Under the pieces are notes generated by a model. It saw only the letters and a program-made list of their open reading frames with translations. It did not search any database and was not told the origin of the DNA. DNA of 64,000 bases, taken from positions 307,119-371,118 of the forward strand of contig JBBHKE010002863.1 of the NCBI GenBank assembly GCA_037447655.1, written 5' to 3'. The position numbers and the translations under genes were made by a program. How positions within the stretch are numbered: the first letter of the stretch is position 1; each line of letters opens with the position of its first letter. Shown here one piece after another: positions 1 through 12,012 of this stretch. This stretch comes from Zygnema cylindricum. Its lineage: Eukaryota > Streptophyta > Zygnematophyceae > Zygnematales > Zygnemataceae.

Positions 1-249
1 GATTTTTTGTAACTATTTCGTAACCGAGGAGTTAACCCCGTCATCATCATAACACTTTTTGGACCAGAGTCAGGTCTTAAAAGCAAAACGATGGACCAAT
101 AGTACGCGCCCTTGAAGTGACGCGGATCAGGTTGCCGTGTACTTTATGAAACGACAAAGCACTTTCGGCCCTAGTTGTCGATTCGTTCGGATTTCGAATT
201 TTCTTTGATTTTTACGCAGTATTCGTACCTTCATATCGTTCGTTAGTTT

Positions 250-765
250 TCGGTGTACGATGTACGAAAACGTTCGGAAACTGTCCCCTTAACCCTACAA
301 AATCCTTTAAAAATCTTAGAGCGTACGCGAAACATACGGAAATGTACGGCATCGTATGAAAGGTGCACCGTAAAAAACCTAAGAGTACGGATAATGTGAG
401 GCAGTTGAACTGTAATTTACCGGAATGTACGAAATGCACGGGAAGTACCCTTAACACCCTAAAATCCCCCCTTCAATAACCCTAAAAGTACTGAAATATA
501 CGGACGCTGTACGTATATGTACGAAAGATGTAATGCCGTATAGCTGAAATATACGGAAATGTACGAAAATGTACCTTAAGAATCTCAAAATAATAACCGT
601 CAAAAGTACGAAAAATACGGACACTGTACGTAAATGTACGATTAAAAGTTGGCTGTTTAACAGAAATATATGAGAATGCACGAGAATGTACCCTAAAATT
701 CCTCATACCCCCCTTAACAACCTTATAAGTACTGAAATGTACGAAGACAGTACGCAAATGTACGA
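250..765. repeat. Divergent tandem repeat, ~120-bp unit, rich in GTACG
   Basis: Units restart at about 448, 573 and 690, each opening with a stretch like ACCCTAAAAT and continuing into AAAAGTAC, then TACGGACACTGTACG, then TGTACGAAA. At least three units are clear and older, more degenerate ones lie upstream. The words GTACG/CGTAC occur about 18 times in roughly 540 bases by eye. Open frames here are short and have no recognisable product. The origin of the repeat is unknown. Confidence 0.6.
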
Positions 766-2355
766 AAAGTACGGGTACGTAGTCTGGTACGCATTTTTAT
801 TACATTTTCATCATCGTAAAATGCGTATCGTGCGTAGTATTCGCGCGTTCGTTTCCTGCGTATTATGCGCACGGGACATCTATTGTGTAGTTCACACTTG
901 GAAATATGGGAAAACGATGTCATAAATTTTGGGATCCGAACGCCAAATTTCATAAAATGACAAAAAAAGCGACGGTGACGGTTGGGGCGGTTGGTTTCGA
1001 CCGTTTTGGAGCGTAGTGGCGGACAAAAGATGCAGTTCTATGCGTCAAAACTCGACAGCTGCGTAAAGCAAACGGCAACTGCCGTCCGCCATCGGACATC
1101 ATGTTCGGAATGCACTTTTTCGTTTTTGAAGAATTTCGAAAACGAAGCGCACGGACGTGAACCGTACAATAATTCATTCCGTCGCAAACTTATGAACAAA
1201 CTAGGGGACCAATCACAAAAGAGAACAAGTAATGTCAAAAAAAAAAAAAAAAAACCGATGGAAAAAAAAAAGGGCATGTCCAAAGTTACTTCGCGGTTAT
1301 TTTCGGTCTGTACAAACGCTTGCGTGGCAGTACATTTTGGTTTGGAAGGATTCGTACATATCATGTCCGCAAAGCGTTTCCTTTTTCGTACGGGCAAGTG
1401 GCTCGTATCACGACACGCTAGTTGACGTAGGCTAGCGTCACGTGCCAGTTCACGGCGGACAAAAAAAAGTACCGTTTTCATACCATACCGTTTTCCCCTT
1501 TTTCAAGTGTGAACCACGCAATATGCTTTCGGCTTTGCCGGCTTTTAATAACCAGGGGTTTCACAGATTTGCAGTTTTAGAGTGGATTGCAGTTACGAAC
1601 ATATCGGAATCTTGTTTCTCTATTCGTATGTGTAACTTTTACGAAAGTGTTTCAAAAAAGCCTTTACTTATTAGGCGGCGTTCTCATTTCTCAATGGAAT
1701 TCAGGGGGCATATTAATTTGTTAATTGTTGATTTGTTATTACTTCATTTCGGCGACAGTCTATACGGACGTACGGAGATTTTTGTGACTATTATTATTAT
1801 TTTCGCATTGCGGTAAAAGCGATGCAGTTAGAGTTTAGGTTTAGAGTTATTGGTTCGAAAAACGCTCGTTTTAGGTCACAATATGATATTATTGAGCGGT
1901 GACTCATTGGTCCATTGTAGAGCCAGGGTCATGGTATAAGCTATTGAAAATTTGCCACGATTTTTATTTGGGGATCAGCTCGCAGATTGGACGAATAAAT
2001 TTTCCTTTTACTGACAGCTATAAAAATTTATTGAAGATACTCAGATTTTATTGAATCTCGATTCCTCGGAAAAATAAATGTAATTCAGTACAGTGCTACA
2101 CTGCGTTCCTCGATTTTAATGTTCCTCGATTTGGACGAAACGTACTATTTTCGACCAAAAGAAATCGCCGTCGCACCGCTGTCGCTGTACCAGATCTGTT
2201 TCTTTGTCTTTAAAACTCGCATGTGTGAATTCCACCTGCAGGTCAACAAATGGAGCGGTTTTGTGACCCAAATCGAGCGTTTTATGGACCAATGGAGCTC
2301 ATCCCTTATAAAAAAAAAGAAAATAGTGAAATTTTTATTTCAAAAAGTGCGATGG
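766..2355. other. Intergenic, no gene recognised
   Basis: AT-rich sequence with homopolymer A runs near 1230-1275. Both strands carry overlapping short frames (for example around 982-1481) that mirror each other, as expected of chance frames. No conserved domain, splice-supported exon or RNA gene was recognised. Confidence 0.5.
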
Positions 2356-2981
2356 CTACAGTACACCGCGAATCGTAATTAGAGTAAATTACTCTAATTC
2401 GGTCGCTCGAAATTTCGACTCTATGACATCAAATAGAGTAAACGATTCTAATTGTTTCATTATTCTAATTTAGGTGAGGTTTAATTAGCGTAAAAAATTG
2501 TAATATCGGTTCGTTTCAAATAGTGTGGATTACGGATGACGTTCGACCGTGCAAAATTGTACTTTTATAAGTAAAAAGGTACAAATAATGATTTAATAGA
2601 ATCACGCTCGCATGTGAAATCACACTAAACGAAAAATCAATCACGTCGAAAAAAAGCCGTTCGCATAACTCTCGTCCGTCGAAAGCATCGTCGTCAGTGT
2701 GAACATTAACTGACATTCAGCGCGACAAATAATACTAACGTCATAATGACGTCAAAACTATACGGAATGACAAATTTTGTACGACTACGTAATTTAGTGT
2801 TCACAATTTCAGCGCGGATAATTATCGCCGACATTACCCAATATAGAGTACTGAAAAAAAATATAGTAAACTTCCTATGTGAAAAAGTTATATCACATAA
2901 ATTAGAGTTCATTACTCTAATTGTATTTTTTTTGTTTTTTTACTCTAATTTTTTCATTACTCTAATTACGATTCGCGTGTA
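2356..2981. mobile_element. Non-autonomous inverted-repeat transposon, copy M1
   Basis: The left end reads TACACCGCGAATCGTAATTA and continues AGAGTAAA. The right end is the near-perfect reverse complement, TTACTCTAATTACGATTCGC then GTGTA. The element is about 620 bp with no coding capacity. Its interior (GCGTAAAAAATTGTAATATC, then CAAATAGTGTGGA) is shared with the copy at 18,002-18,677 and, more distantly, with the adjacent copy at 2,985. The family is inferred from shared terminal inverted repeats. The TA next to the CACCG core suggests a TA target site, but this was not proven. Confidence 0.75.
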
Positions 2982-2984
2982 CTG

Positions 2985-3544
2985 TACACCGCCAATCGCT
3001 ATTAGCGTAGTGTACGCTAATTCCGTCCCGCTTTTTTTTTTATTATTCTCCAATAGCGTAGCTTATTCAATTTTTTCCTGTACGCCATTTAGGGTTATTT
3101 TCCAAGTACCGTACAAAACAGAAGTACGTTATCTTTTAAATAGTGTGATGTACGGTCAGAGTCATACCGTACACGAACGTACCTTTTAAGTGAAAAAGTA
3201 CAATTCATTATGTTTAGTAGCCGCGGACGCATGAGAATGTGTGGTGTAAAAATGGGATCAAATCGGGTTGTCAAATATCAAGTTCGCATATATCCCCCCA
3301 ACAACCACATTTCGACTGTGTGAACGTACCATTTGTGTACGATTTGTCAGATTTTGTACAAATACCTATATTAGTGTAAGCATGTTTGCGACCGACATTT
3401 ACTTTTTTCATTGACCCAAATTACAATTATTAAACAATTATAATGTAGGTTTTTTTTCAAAATTTTCAAATTATTAATTAGCGGTAATTATTAATATACG
3501 CTAAAGAAACTTCTACGCTAATAACGATTGGCGGCGTACTGTAG
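2985..3544. mobile_element. Non-autonomous inverted-repeat transposon, copy M2
   Basis: Begins TACACCGCCAATCGCTATTA and ends CGCTAATAACGATTGGCGGC followed by GTAC, so the termini are inverted repeats. It starts four bases after M1 ends. Interior words such as TTTAAATAGTGTGATGTACGG are related to M1. Together M1 and M2 are enclosed by perfect 9-bp outer arms, CTACAGTAC at 2,356 and GTACTGTAG at 3,536. Confidence 0.7.
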
Positions 3545-3652
3545 TGGCCATTGGGCCATAAAAAACCATAGTTCAAAAGAAGGTGAAAGTAGGCACATAC
3601 AATATGCCTATTATATCCAAAACATACAATATGACATTAAGACCCGTATTGT

Positions 3653-3720
3653 ATTCGGACCTATTCGGACCAATTAAAACATTCGGACCAAAAAATGGAC
3701 CAATTAAGACATTCGAACCA
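3653..3720. repeat. Short tandem repeat, ATTCGGACCAATTAAAAC type
   Basis: The word ATTCGGACC(AATTAA) recurs about four times with small changes (ATTCGGACCTATTCGGACCA, then CATTCGGACCAAAAAATGG, then CATTCGAACC). No function is implied. Confidence 0.55.
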
Positions 3721-4145
3721 AAAAAAATATATATACCGTCAGATTGGGATGATCGGACGGTCGCTTATCAAAGTAGCGATCTACGAAGATCACATGAAAA
3801 GCCCATAACACAACTTACGATAAAGGCGCCGACCAAAGGCCTACCATAAAAACGCCTACTTTTAAGCTATATAAAAAACTACTTGTAAAGTTTTTGGGTC
3901 ATAAAACCCTAGTTGTTCAATACGCGCGTTTTTTTCCTTTTGTCCGGTTTCTACGTATTGTACGTGACTTTTCAAAAAATTGCAAAAAAACGTCTACTGT
4001 AAACTGAAACTGAAATTTCACGGCAACCTATAGACAAATTAAGGTAACTGTTCGAATTTTTACGGAAACTGTACGGTAGTTGACGAAAAGATTCGATGCA
4101 CGTTTCCGTACTTTGTGTTCAGTAAACTAAACAGAATATGCACGG

Positions 4146-4214
4146 AATGTACGGGAAAATATCATGACGTCTACGGACATTTCCAAAAAGAGACATTGCG
4201 GCGTCACACTATTT
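4146..4214. repeat. 69-bp dispersed direct repeat, copy 1
   Basis: The segment from AATGTACGGGAAAATATC to GGCGTCACACTATTT recurs at 4,653-4,721 with a few substitutions. It contains GACGTCTACGGACATTTCC in both copies. Both lie in non-coding DNA about 500 bp apart. Confidence 0.65.
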
Positions 4215-4652
4215 GAGCGTCGTAAGTTCAAAATGTGTACGGGCGTCTTCTTCAAATTTTTTAAAAAAAGCCGCCATAAATACTTCAACAGTTGAATACG
4301 AAAATTCCAAGAAGACGCCACTACCGACGCCACGACAGTAGTTAGTAAACTGCCGTTGAAGCCGTTGACAAAGAAGTCACGGACCTCCAAAAAAGCAGCC
4401 ATGCATAGAGTTTGAGGATAGGAGAGGAGCGGAGTTGTTTTTGTTTTTGTTTTTTTTATTAATATGTTACGTCGTGCAATGTTGAATGATGAAAAATAGA
4501 ATCTGCATATGGCTTGTACTTTGTTTTTTTAAGTTGCATGCTCTCAGAGAGATAGAGAGAGAAGGCCATGACTACCTGTCTGCTAGTCATGATCTGTGCA
4601 TCACTTAATCTCTGTAGATAGGAAAGTGCCTTATTATCACACTAAACTTTAA

Positions 4653-4721
4653 AATGTACAGGAAAATATCGTGACGTCTACGGACATTTCCAAAAAGAGA
4701 CGCTGCGGCGTCACACTATTT
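4653..4721. repeat. 69-bp dispersed direct repeat, copy 2
   Basis: Second copy of the segment at 4,146-4,214. The differences seen are G/A after TGTAC, A/G before TGACGTC, and AT/GC before TGCGGCGTC. A cluster of GAGA dinucleotides lies between the copies at 4,545-4,563. Confidence 0.65.
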
Positions 4722-7569
4722 CGCAGGGATTGAACTTGCGCATATGTATGGCGTCTAGTATCTGTTGTTAACTTGTCCTTAACCAGTTGATGTAGATTTT
4801 CCGATGCATTATATGAGGTGTGATAATATTTTGAATAGATATTTGTTTTTACCACTCATTTAACTGCAAGCGTACAAACTGCGGTACATGTTTAATTCAT
4901 TTTTTGTAACATGTACGGATTTGTACGGAAAATAAATTCATTAACATTTTTTACGATTTTTTCAAATCGACCTCTCCAGTTTATACGTATTGTACGCGCG
5001 TTAGAATCGTGCGTAGAATACGTTTTGAACAACTATGCATAAAACAGACCCTGTTTGAAAAGCGCAAAAAATACGCCAAAATGGAAATGATTGGGATAGC
5101 CGCGGGAAATCGGGTGAACCGTTCATATTTTACACGTGTAACTGACTGAAGGAAAAAAAAAACAAAACAGCCACGTGAAAGTTTTACAAACTCTGTTAGT
5201 TGTCCCAAACAAGAAATTGTCGAATTGATTCCTCCAAATTGGGAGCTAATCCTCATCTGACGTACAATAGCCGGGAATAGCGTTACTTTACATGTTTTTT
5301 CGTATCTGTTCTTCACTTAACTTTCTTCCTTCTTGTTTGTAACGCCCAAGAGGCGATTTGTACGGCCAGAATTATGACCCAGGCGATGCACTGGGCCCTT
5401 CAAACTGGTCATCCCGCAAAAAACACGATTTAGGACCAGTAAAAGAGCGTTATATGACCTAAATTGAACCCAACCAAAAGTTAGCAAACGGTGTAAAGTG
5501 TAAACTATTAAAGTAGCCAAGCCCTCCATAGCATTCAATACGGATATGAGAAATACTATTTAGTATTTACAGCAACAAGCGACAAAAATCTACATCTTTT
5601 GACTGCTTCAGTTTGCAACGCAGTAGAAAGTAACGTTATGCCGAGCGGAATAATAATAGCTTGCGAACCAATGAGAACGTGTCTCGCATCTCATGGAATC
5701 AGAGCCTAAGATGGCATTTAATGCGACATGTGAAATATCACAAGTCAACTTCCATGTTAGCGGTCAACACGTACGGTCTAGACGGAAGGACCTCCACGGC
5801 TCCACGATGGACATGTACGGTGCTTTCGGTTGGAAGTCGTCAGCATAGGGAATGCTCCATGTCCGTATGAAACCGTACGCTTTAATATCTTGGCATGAAG
5901 GAAGAACAATCTCTGCAGTGTCTGCTCGTGACCATGTGAAACAAAAAAGTGGCTGCCCATAAAGGCAGGATCTAAAAAGTCGCATGATGGAGGGACTTTC
6001 GCACATCGCAGAATCTTCGAAGCCGTCGACGGCCTCGTTCTGCTCGTAATTCAAATTCTCCCTAACTTACATTGCCATGTGGCCGGAAATCCTTGGCCCC
6101 GGAGCTAGCGCTTGCCGCAGCAGTGCATGCATGGCCTTCCGATTGACACGTGTGAAACATTATGAAGGGCTGCAAACGACCGTTATGCAAATTACGCCGG
6201 TAGTCACATTGGACGTATACGCGTCAGCCGACCGCGAGCAGTCAAGAAACGGCCGCAATGATTGCGAAGCCCAATGGAGAATAGTCAGAACTCAGAAATG
6301 TAGCTGAGCGGACAGCATGCTACATTCCACGATAGTTCCTGTTTTGTCTTTTTATGTGAGTGCGTCCAACGGTCGTTAATGTAAGGGCAGGAAAGCAGCT
6401 AGGAAACAACTGTCAAGTACGGATGTAGATCCTAGGGCGACTCCAGTGGGACGATTCGCGTTTCAGGTTTCGATTCTTTTTGAGATACTCAATGACACGC
6501 AAAGATTCACCTTTTAAAAAGGAAAAAGCATAATGATTGCGATAGCCGCGGGAAATCGCGCGATTTTTTTTTCATTTCGCGTATATTTTGAGCAGAAAAA
6601 AATAGCAGGATACTCTAAAATTGCCCTTGAAAATTTTGAATTTTTTTCCTAGTGTCGCAAAATGGAATCTGAGTCGTCCAATCTTTGAAGTAACTACAAG
6701 GAAAGCATCGATCCGCGTAGAACGGACGAAAATGAAAGTATTTTCACATATTTTTTCTCTTTCGGGGCTTGTTCTTTTTTTTGTTGTACTTGCCACGTGG
6801 AGAATAATGTATGGCTAAACCGCCAAAATTATGAAACAGTTCGTGCAATGGATCCACCATCATTTCGTGTTTCCAAAAAAAGCGAAGCCTGAAACGCGAT
6901 GGAGCCCAACCCCTGGACATTCGACTAATGTGACGTGACGGATTCATGGCGCGTGGGATCCTGAAATGTATCACAGATTCGCTCCCTCATGCGAGAAGAT
7001 TCGAATGAGCTGTCACGTAGCTGGATGTACATCCCCATGGGCCTATTAGGGAGCTGATTTTTTGGCTTTTTCCAAAAAATCATACTCACTAACCGACAAG
7101 ATCCAAAAAACTTGATGCGATTCATTTCATCCAGCCAGAAATATTGACACGTAGGACACGTCTTCTCAACTTCAAGCATAAAATCTGCAATTATGTCTTT
7201 ACGAGTTTTAAATTAATGCTATTCGTCGGTCGCTGCATGGCTTCTGACAGAAACAACAAAAAAACAATAAAGATATCCAAACATTAATTGGCGTTGCTGG
7301 CGACAAAAACTCCGATACGCCCCAGACAGTGATCCAGGCTGTCAAATCATCCATCCCATTTCCCACAGATATCCCATTCTTGGACCATGAGCTATACGGA
7401 TAAATACAAACGGAAAATAATCATCCGTACATTAATTCTTGTCCACGATCCAATCCGTAAGAAATTCGTACGCATTTTCAGTACAATTGACCCTTCAAAT
7501 CTAAATTCCGTACGCACAAATCTTCCAGGCTTCCCGCTGCGCTGTCACCATTTCCCGAACCGGCGTTAA

Positions 7570-10009
7570 AATCCACACCAACAAAAGAAAAATAACGACA
7601 AAAAAAAAGTAAAACCCAGCCCGGCCGGAAACCTTTCTCCTTCTTCCCGTACATCATTCTGTAGCCCTTCCGACAACGCTCCGTACATCCGTACAATCGA
7701 ACTTTTGGCTCTTTCCTTCCGTCCTACCGCCGTCAGGTGCCCCTTCCTCCACTACTGTACGCGCGCCGTCCAGGAGTGGCAGCAGGCGGGCGCCTCCAAC
7801 GCCCCCCCGGAATTCCTATGTGCACTCTCGCTCGACCTCATGGTGGACCCCGCGGTCATCGCCTCGGGGCACACCTACGAGAGGGCCTACATCGAGAGGT
7901 GGTTCCGGGAGGGCCACATGACGTGTCCCCGGAGCAACACGCCTCTGGCCAATCAGGAGCTGCGGCCGCACGAGGCCATGCGCCACGTCATCCGGGAGTG
8001 GTGCGAGGCGTACCGGAGGGTGCTGCCGGATAAGGCGGAGGTGTGTACGGAAGTGGAGAAGAGGGGGTTGAAGTCGAAGGTACGGTCGAAGGATTCGAGG
8101 ATGACGACGATGATGTCGTACTGTGCCACGTCAGCTACTGCCACGTCATTCACTGGCGTGTCGCACGCCGTCACGTCGTCCGCTGCCGCGTCACCCGGTG
8201 TCGTCACGTCGGTGAAAGTCGCGTCGCCTTCCGGTTCTCCGGCGGCTTCGGGAGGGGTGCTGACGTCAGCGGCGGAGTCTTTGAGCGGCGAGATGATGTC
8301 ACCGCCGACCATCGCGCTGACTCGACAGGTGTCGCGGGATACGGCGCTGACCCGGGGCCTCTCCTTCCAGGAAGTGAGGATGAGGGCGAGATCCATGGAG
8401 GAGTTGAGGCAGATGATGTCACGGTCACAGAGCGAGAGGAGGCACAGTGGGGGGGCAGCCATGGCGGCAGTGGGGTCCGGGGGAGAGGGAGAGGGAGGAG
8501 GAGGGGTGGGAGGGAGAGAGAGGGACGGCAGGGAAGGGGAGAAGGCAGGGAGTGGGGGAGGGGGAGTGGGAGGGGTAGGGGTAGGGAGTCCCAGACCCTC
8601 CGCAAAAGTTCCTGGAAGACTCCCCAGTTTTAAGGAGGAGGCGGCTTGTTCTGTGGAAGATTCGGACATTCTGAGGTGTCTGGAGGCGATCAGAAGAGGA
8701 CAAAAATGTACGGACGAAGCTGCTGACGTGGATGCTGACATCAGCAGACGTCAGCCTGAGGAGTTTTTCCGGTCGGAGGAGTTTCGAGAGGCTGTTGCTT
8801 CTCTGTGGAACACGACAAAGCATTCGAAAGCGACGAGGAAGAGGATGGTGGAGCTAGGAACAATTGAAGCCGTGGTACCATTATTAGTGTGGATTCAAGA
8901 CGCTGTGGTTCAAGAACACGCGGTCACGGTGCTCCTCAACCTGGCTTTGGAGACGGAAGGAAAAAGGGTTTTACTCCAAGTAGGAGCTTTAGAGCCTATT
9001 TTAAAGGTGATGCACCATGGACTCTCCGTAAAAGCGCGGGAAAATGCGACAGGTGTCGTCTCCTCGCTCTCCGTAGCTCCCAACGGTCGAGTTTCCGTAC
9101 GAGAAGCCGGAGTCATCCCATCCATGGTAGATGTCTTAGGCTCCGGTCCGACTCCTAGAGCTCAAAGAGACGCTGCCATTGGTCTCTACAACCTCGCCTT
9201 GGACCCTTTGTCCGCCATGGAAATGGTAGAAGCCGGATGTGTCCTCCGGATTCTCGACATGTTGGAGGAGACGGAGGAGAGAGAGGTGGAGGAACACGCT
9301 TTGGCTCTTTTGTCGCATCTGGCAAAGATGCCGGAGGCTAGGGTTCAGCTTGGGCGACTGGCGGGAGTGGCGGCGCTTGTCGGGGTTTTGGAGGCTGGAA
9401 GTGCTAAGGCTCAAGAAAGTGCGGCGGCTTGTCTTTTAGTTATGGCGCGGGGCAGTGAGACGTGTCGCGAGGCGATTCGTGGGGAGGGCGGGATCTGTCC
9501 ACTGCTGCCGCTGTCGCAGCATGGGAGTCCGCGCGGGCGCGAAAAGGTACGGTGCTGGGGGAGGTGGTTTTGGGGAGGGTACAGTACGGGTTTTTTGGTT
9601 TTTTGAAGGGACGGGTTTTTAGGTGGGGGGACGGAGTTGACTGAGGTTAGGGAGAGGAGGGAGGAAGGTGGGGAGGGAGTGAGTGCGGCTAAGTTGCTTG
9701 TCTCTCTGCCTTTCTTTTTTTTCTCTGCTTTTCTTTAATTTTGTGTCTCTGCTTTTCTCTTCTTTCTCCGCGTTTCTTTAGTTTTTTTCTAGTTTTGTTT
9801 TTTCAGTTTTGTTCGTTATGGTTTTTTTTTACCCTTTTGCTTGCTGTTTTTTTCTTTTCATAGAAGTGTGTGCCTTACGTTGTTTTTTTTTCTGTTTTTC
9901 CATTCTCCTCCCTTTTCGGATTGTCATTATCTCCTCCACTTTTGCTGACATTTTTTTGTTTTTTTTCATGCAGGCAGCTTGTTTGTTGAATCTTTTGCGA
10001 TCTTGTTAA
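7570..10009 (+). CDS. Plant U-box/ARM-repeat E3 ubiquitin ligase (PUB family)
   Basis: Predicted E3 ligase that would bind an E2 through its U-box and its substrate through ARM repeats. The frame is open from 7,570. The U-box runs from PPEFLCALSLDLM (from 7,804) through SGHTYERAYIERWF and TCPRSNTPL to IREWCEAY near 8,020. A Ser/Gly-rich low-complexity linker follows (about 8,100-8,600). ARM repeats cover about 8,850-9,530, with motifs such as AVTVLLNLAL, AIGLYNLAL and ESAAACLLVMA. A donor AAG|GTACGG at 9,546/9,547 joins to ATGCAG|GCAGC at 9,973/9,974. This gives the typical PUB C-terminus GREK-AACLLNLLRSC and a stop at 10,007-10,009. Reading through the intron instead gives an unrelated tail ending at 9,606. 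The true N-terminus is unresolved: there is no in-frame ATG before the U-box, whose first ATG (in LDLM) is at 7,840. An upstream exon is therefore likely. GC content is much higher than in the flanks. Confidence 0.88.
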
Positions 10010-11719
10010 TCTCCCGGCCGTTATCTACGATTATTTGACGGTCGGTTGTTTTTTTTTATTATTTATCTCTCATTTGGAGTATTTTGAGCGCTAAAGGCTG
10101 CAACAAATTTTCGAACCAGATTTTTTCCCCTAACCGGATGAGGACAAGAAAGTAATGCCGTGTCCTAAGTGTTGGTAATCTGGCCTATAATAGTTAAACT
10201 ACAGGCAGCATGTTGCCGTTGTAACTGTAAGACACATAGAACGCTGCTGCTACAGTTCTCCTAGTTTCAAATTTAGGCGCCGTGGAAGAATTGAGCAAGT
10301 TTTGAACCGATATCGAAAGTCTGGAGCCGATACAATTTTTTGAGCCGATATTTGGAATTTTTGGGTGGACGAGGCTCGTCTGTTTAAGCAAAAAATTTAA
10401 ACTTAAAATGTCAATACTGAAAACTTTATTTGGTTTTAAAATTATAATAGGAATTGTGCCATAGTTATTGGTGTAGTTGACTTAGGAGAAGGTTCAAAAC
10501 TTTAGGTTTTGACAGCTAAATAAACAAAAGGGTATTTTGAGGCTATTTTCTTATTATCCGGCAAATTTGATTGTAGAAATTACTTATTTAAGTCTTGCTT
10601 ATTTAGATAGATAGAGAGAACAAATATTGTTCTAAATGTCCTTTCCCGCAATAGGATAACAATCTTTAAAAGTTATTTTATGTACTCTTGCTGTATTTGC
10701 TGTGGATACTTCCAAGCTTCTAAAAAATAAATGTTTTCCTTTGTCATTATTCTATTTTCGATGTCTATCCTATCCTATGCTCAACGGAAATATTTGCAGG
10801 TTGCCAAGTTCCGTAAAATAAAATCATACTTGGTTGCTCGCACTAAAAAAAAAGGAAACTGAAACTGAAACTGTTGTCGCAAAAGCTTGCCTGTTTTGGT
10901 GAATTAAATGTTAAAACTACATGCTCATGGGATACTGAAACCCTAGTCCTAACCCGTTTATCAAACTTAAAACATTAATCTTGTCCAATCATATTTCTGT
11001 ATGAACCAGAGTTAGTGTATACGCTTGACTGCAGTGAAGAAAGGTACACAGCTGTTAGAGTTAGTGAATTATTAGTGTGAACTACACTAATATATGACCT
11101 GTGGTATTAAGTACCTCGTCTTTTCTTCTATATTTTTCAAATGGTTACTTTGGTTGCCTTTACCTATGTAAACAAAATTGGATTGTCTTAATAATCCATC
11201 AATTAAATAACACTGCGGTAGTTCCTTCGCCTTCCAGTTCGTGAGACCTGAAACCCTAAAATGAGTCCTGAAAACAATATCCATCTGAAAATAAATTAAC
11301 AGGATTTCAGAATGTACATGTAAAAGACTACCAAAAAACAGACGTATCTTCAAAATAAAACAGACGTCATCGTAAGAAACCCTCCATAAAGGTTTTCCTG
11401 TCAATAGGTCTAATAACTAGAGGCATTTCCCACAGGCATTGAATATTGGAACATAAATAGGCTAGTGCATTGTCACAATTGATAAATAAATTATCTCAAA
11501 AATCTATTCCCAAGTCAGAAATCAACATTTTGGTTCAAATCATCCACTCTATTCCGATATCTGTAAGTCAACTTTGACTCTTCATTTTGATATTACCGAA
11601 TGTTTAATTATTTTAAGAACATTCTTTTTCTATAACTTTCCACAAGCTCTGAAAAAAGCCGAGACCGAAGAAAGCAACCAGGAAGGACAAATCACTTGGA
11701 AAAATAAAAAAAAAGATAA
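10010..11719. other. Intergenic, no gene recognised
   Basis: Downstream of the U-box gene. AT-rich, with small repeats such as AAACTGAAACTGAAACTG near 10,857. No conserved frame or RNA gene was seen. Confidence 0.45.
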
Positions 11720-12012
11720 TTCAGGAAGGGGGGGAAGAGGAGGGAGAGAGGGAGAGAGGGAGGGAGGGAGAGAGGGAGAGAGGGGAGGGAGAGAGGGAGA
11801 GAGGGAGAGGGAAGGAGGGAGAGAGGGAGAAAAGGAGAGAGGGACAGACGGAGAGGGCGGGGGAGAGAGGGAGAGAGAGAGGGAGGGAGAGGGAGGAGGA
11901 AAAGGGAGGGAGGGACGGAGAGAGGGAGGGAGAGAGAGGGAGGGACGGAGGGGGAGGGGGAGGGGGAGGGAGAGGGAAAGGGAGAGGGAGAGGGAGAGGG
12001 AGAGAGAGAGAA
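11720..12012. repeat. GA-rich low-complexity tract (GGGAGA-type)
   Basis: About 290 bases of almost pure purine made of GGGAGA/GAGAGG/GGGAGG words. The long Arg-Glu-Gly frames and their Pro-Ser-Leu mirror frames that span it are products of the composition, not genes. Confidence 0.9.

Larger units (their letters stand above)
3545..7569. other. Intergenic, AT-rich with short dispersed repeats
   Basis: Apart from the repeats listed separately I see no gene. A short word, GATAGCCGCGGGAAATCG, occurs near 5,096 and again near 6,540, in otherwise different surroundings. Frames such as those at 4,981-5,316 and 5,764-6,054 (minus) have no recognisable domain. The last 200 bases before the U-box gene are CCGTAC-rich and could include its promoter and a first exon. 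Confidence 0.45.

Noticed and set aside
1038-1481. 147-codon ORFs on both strands
   Set aside because: Overlapping mirror frames in repeat-like DNA with poly-A runs, no domain and no splice signals fitting a gene.
7953-8823. Long minus-strand and alternate-frame ORFs over the U-box gene
   Set aside because: They mirror the GC-rich coding frame and its Gly/Ser-rich linker and show no domain of their own.
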